This document shows positions 61,506 through 64,000 of a stretch of 64,000 bases of DNA, piece by piece. The stretch is taken from assembly GCF_037646455.1 (NCBI RefSeq), contig NZ_JBBIXN010000001.1, forward strand, positions 1,674,001-1,738,000, read 5' to 3'. Both the position numbers and the translations under genes were made by a program. Source of the stretch: Draconibacterium mangrovi_A. Its GTDB lineage: Bacteria; Bacteroidota; Bacteroidia; Bacteroidales; Prolixibacteraceae. Position 1 is the stretch's first letter. Each line of letters begins with the position of its first letter. The notes under the pieces were generated by a model. The model was not told the DNA's origin. It was given only the letters and a program-made list of their open reading frames with translations, and ran no database searches.

Positions 61506-63965
61506 ATGTCGCTTACTGAAATTAAAACTAAAAGTAAACCCGAACGCCCTGCCGGCGCAGAAGGTAATTTCTATACACCTCACCCCAACGCTATTGGTCC
61601 CGGAATGAACGAACGCATCCAGCGTTTGCGAAAGTTAAGTGTCGAAACGCAGGAATCGCTGTCTATCGAACGGGCACTGATCACTACCAAATTCTACAAA
61701 GAGAATTACGGAAAATACTCGGAGCCGGTAATGCGGGCGCTGAATTTCCTGGAGATCTGTAAGCAAAAAACCATTTATATTGGCGATGATGAACTCATTG
61801 TTGGTGAACGCGGTCCATCTCCAAAATCGGTTCCTACTTTCCCGGAACTGACCTGCCACAGCGTAGAGGATTTTCATGTGCTGAATACACGTGATCAGCA
61901 ACGTTACACCATTCCACAGGAAGATATTGATACCTACGGGCAGGAAGTTATTCCTTATTGGGAAGGACGAACCATGCGCGAACGCATTTTCAGTCATGTG
62001 CCCAACGAGTGGAAAAGAGCCTACGAAGCCGGCGTTTTCACCGAATTTATGGAGCAGCGTGCACCAGGCCACACCGCCCTCGACGGAAAGATCTACCACA
62101 AAGGAATGTTTGACTTTAAAAAGGAAATTAAAGCACATATCGATAGTCTCGATTTCCTGAATGATCCGGAAGCTACCGGCAAGTTGGAGGAACTGAAAGC
62201 GATGGATATTTCGTGCGATGCCGCCATTGTTTTTGCCGAGCGACATGCTGAATTGGCCGATGAGATGGCAAAAACTGAGAAAGATCCGCAGCGCGTCGAT
62301 GAGTTGAAACGCATTGCAGAAGTGTGTCGTTGGGTACCGGCGAATGCTCCCCGAAATGTGTGGGAAGCCATTCAAATGTACTGGTTTGTGCATCTTGGAA
62401 CGGTTACCGAACTTAACGGTTGGGATGCCATGAACCCGGGACATTTCGATCAGCATCTGACACCTTTTTTCGAAAAAGAGATTGAAGAAGGAACACTGAC
62501 AAGAGAAGCTGCAAAAGAGTTGATCTCTTGTTTCTGGATAAAAGTAAACAACCATCCGGCGCCGCCAAAAGTGGGAATTACTGCCCGCGAAAGTGGAACC
62601 TACAACGACTTTACCAACATCAATATTGGTGGAGTTAAACCCGACGGAACTAACGGTGTGAGCGAAATGTCGTACATCATGCTCGAAGTTATTGAAGAAC
62701 TGCACATATTACAACCCGGTAACTCGGTACACATTGCAAAAGTAACTCCCGATAAATTTGTAAATGCTTCGGTGCATCTCATTCGCCAGGGACACGGCTA
62801 TCCTTCGGTGTTTAATCCCGATACCTACATTCAGGAAATGGTGAACCAGGGAAAATCCTTGCAGGATGCCCGCGAAGGTGGTTGCAGCGGTTGTATCGAA
62901 GTGGGAGCTTTTGGAAAAGAAGCCTATCTGCTGACCGGGTATTTGAATGTTCCGAAAATTCTGGAGATCACGCTGAACAACGGTATCGATCCGCTGACCG
63001 GAAAAGTAGCCGGGATTGAAACCGGTGACCCGCGTACTTTCAATAGCTACGAAGAGCTGTACGACGCTTTCCTGAAACAGCTGAATTTTGTAGTCGATCA
63101 GAAAATTCGTGTCAGTAACTACATCGACCAGATGTTTGCCAAATATGCTCCGGCGCCCTTCCTGTCGGTGGTTATCGAAGATTGTATTTCGAAAGGAAAA
63201 GACTACTACAACGGCGGTCCGCGTTACAATACCAACTACATTCAGTGCACCGGTTTGGGAACCGTTACCGATAGTCTTTCGGTAATGAAGAAGCATGTTT
63301 TCGAAGACAAGACCTTCAGCATGGAAACCTTGCTGGGAGCGATTTCGAAAAACTACGAGGGCGAGGAGGTACTGCGTCAGCGGATACTGAACCGTACGCC
63401 TTTCTTTGGCAACGACGATGAATATGCCGATTCGATTGCTCTGGGAGTTTACAACGATTTGTTGGATGCGATTGAAGGCAAGCCCAATACAAAGGGCGAA
63501 GTGTTCCATTTGAACATGCTTTCAACTACCTGTCATGTGTATTTTGGACTGGTACTGGGAGCAACACCAAACGGTCGATTCTCGGGGAAATCCATTTCCG
63601 ACGGAACTTCACCATCGCACGGTTGCGACACACACGGACCGACCAATGTGATCCGCTCGCTGGGTAAACTCGACCAGACCAAATCGGGAGGAACATTGCT
63701 CAACCTGCGTTTTGTGCCCAGCCTGCTGAAGCGCGAAAAAGACATGGAAAAACTCGGTCACCTCATTCGCAGTTATTTCACGCTGGGTGGTCATCATATC
63801 CAGTTTAATGTGGTAGATACTGCAACCCTGAAAGCTGCGCAGGCCTGTCCGGAAGATTACCGCGACCTGTTGGTTCGTATGGCCGGTTACAGCGATTATT
63901 TTAACGATATGAACGCCGATCTGCAACAGGAGGTGATCGACCGAACGGAAAATGAAGTTTTATAA
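61506..63965 (+). CDS. hypD: Glycyl radical enzyme, probable trans-4-hydroxy-L-proline dehydratase
   Basis: An 819-residue glycyl radical enzyme. It shows the thiyl-radical site GGCSGCIEVGAFGKEAYLLTGY (C463, with E465 as general base) and the C-terminal glycyl loop VRMAGYSDYFND (G794). The GCSGC-I-E context and QRAPGHT resemble HypD, which dehydrates trans-4-hydroxyproline to pyrroline-5-carboxylate in anaerobes; other dehydratase or lyase subfamilies cannot be excluded by eye. The start at ATG 61506 fits the family, and a longer frame from 61446 does not. A radical-SAM activating enzyme should follow but lies beyond the window. It indicates an anaerobic or facultative life. Confidence 0.72.
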   Translation: MSLTEIKTKSKPERPAGAEGNFYTPHPNAIGPGMNERIQRLRKLSVETQESLSIERALITTKFYKENYGKYSEPVMRALNFLEICKQKTIYIGDDELIVGERGPSPKSVPTFPELTCHSVEDFHVLNTRDQQRYTIPQEDIDTYGQEVIPYWEGRTMRERIFSHVPNEWKRAYEAGVFTEFMEQRAPGHTALDGKIYHKGMFDFKKEIKAHIDSLDFLNDPEATGKLEELKAMDISCDAAIVFAERHAELADEMAKTEKDPQRVDELKRIAEVCRWVPANAPRNVWEAIQMYWFVHLGTVTELNGWDAMNPGHFDQHLTPFFEKEIEEGTLTREAAKELISCFWIKVNNHPAPPKVGITARESGTYNDFTNINIGGVKPDGTNGVSEMSYIMLEVIEELHILQPGNSVHIAKVTPDKFVNASVHLIRQGHGYPSVFNPDTYIQEMVNQGKSLQDAREGGCSGCIEVGAFGKEAYLLTGYLNVPKILEITLNNGIDPLTGKVAGIETGDPRTFNSYEELYDAFLKQLNFVVDQKIRVSNYIDQMFAKYAPAPFLSVVIEDCISKGKDYYNGGPRYNTNYIQCTGLGTVTDSLSVMKKHVFEDKTFSMETLLGAISKNYEGEEVLRQRILNRTPFFGNDDEYADSIALGVYNDLLDAIEGKPNTKGEVFHLNMLSTTCHVYFGLVLGATPNGRFSGKSISDGTSPSHGCDTHGPTNVIRSLGKLDQTKSGGTLLNLRFVPSLLKREKDMEKLGHLIRSYFTLGGHHIQFNVVDTATLKAAQACPEDYRDLLVRMAGYSDYFNDMNADLQQEVIDRTENEVL

Positions 63966-64000
63966 TTGCCAGGGTTAAATGTACCCCCCGTTTCCGTCTC

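Noticed and set aside
1..64000. Insertion sequences or transposases
   Set aside because: No transposase-like protein or terminal inverted repeats were found in the window.

Overview
The window reads as a chromosomal segment of a Bacteroidota bacterium, most likely a marine or gut-type member of Bacteroidales/Marinilabiliales (lineage is inference). Signs are the Bacteroidota -7 promoter box TAnnTTTG in front of many genes, few Shine-Dalgarno sequences, Bacteroidota-typical families (DUF4175, an OmpP1/FadL-type barrel, a YbeY with Asp instead of the third His), moderate-to-low G+C and tandem sulfatases.

Left core (1-23.7 kb): a VanZ-like protein; an rpiB-lutB-Rrf2 operon; an oligosaccharide flippase; a glutaminyl cyclase lipoprotein; ruvB with a single-domain response regulator; then a long plus-strand operon DUF4175 - ATP-binding protein - ybeY - mnmG - apt - uvrC - mnmA (DNA repair and tRNA modification); then rsgA, tdh, a LolC/E-type permease, rbfA, an aldo/keto reductase, a 55-residue membrane protein and pheS. 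One perfect and two near ParB parS sites lie within about 6.2 kb (13.4-19.7 kb), which suggests that this core lies in the replication-origin/centromere domain.

Genomic island (23,689-49,955): an element of about 26.2 kb is integrated in the 3' end of tRNA-Arg(CCT). An 18-bp direct repeat of the tRNA end marks both junctions, and the terminator that probably belonged to the tRNA now lies beyond the right junction. The right end carries a tyrosine recombinase, a protein of unknown function, an excisionase-like HTH protein and a Rep/MobT-like protein. The middle carries a second, rolling-circle Rep, a C-protein-like regulator with a GACTATAGTC operator, and a compact hairpin RNA candidate. The cargo is defensive: a seven-gene minus-strand block with a PLD-SNF2 helicase, an ORF6N protein, an Eco57I-type methylase, an AAA ATPase and a small membrane protein (a helicase-methylase-ATPase layout), followed directly by McrB and McrC. 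A separate two-gene unit pairs a caspase/CHAT-like putative cysteine protease (His173, Cys211) with a 601-residue, Ser/Thr-rich, beta-patterned protein. This pair is the best candidate for an undescribed system. Decayed cargo includes a nonsense-mutated gene at the left end and a phage-like fragment without a normal start.

Right core (50-64 kb): two secreted sulfatases in an operon, an outer-membrane barrel preceded by three hairpins, a decayed outer-membrane gene (one stop, two frameshifts), a large Tyr/Gly/His-rich secreted protein, a DUF4136-like lipoprotein, a CotH-like/DUF4956 pair, and a glycyl radical enzyme that looks like trans-4-hydroxy-L-proline dehydratase. Its activating enzyme would be expected just outside the window.
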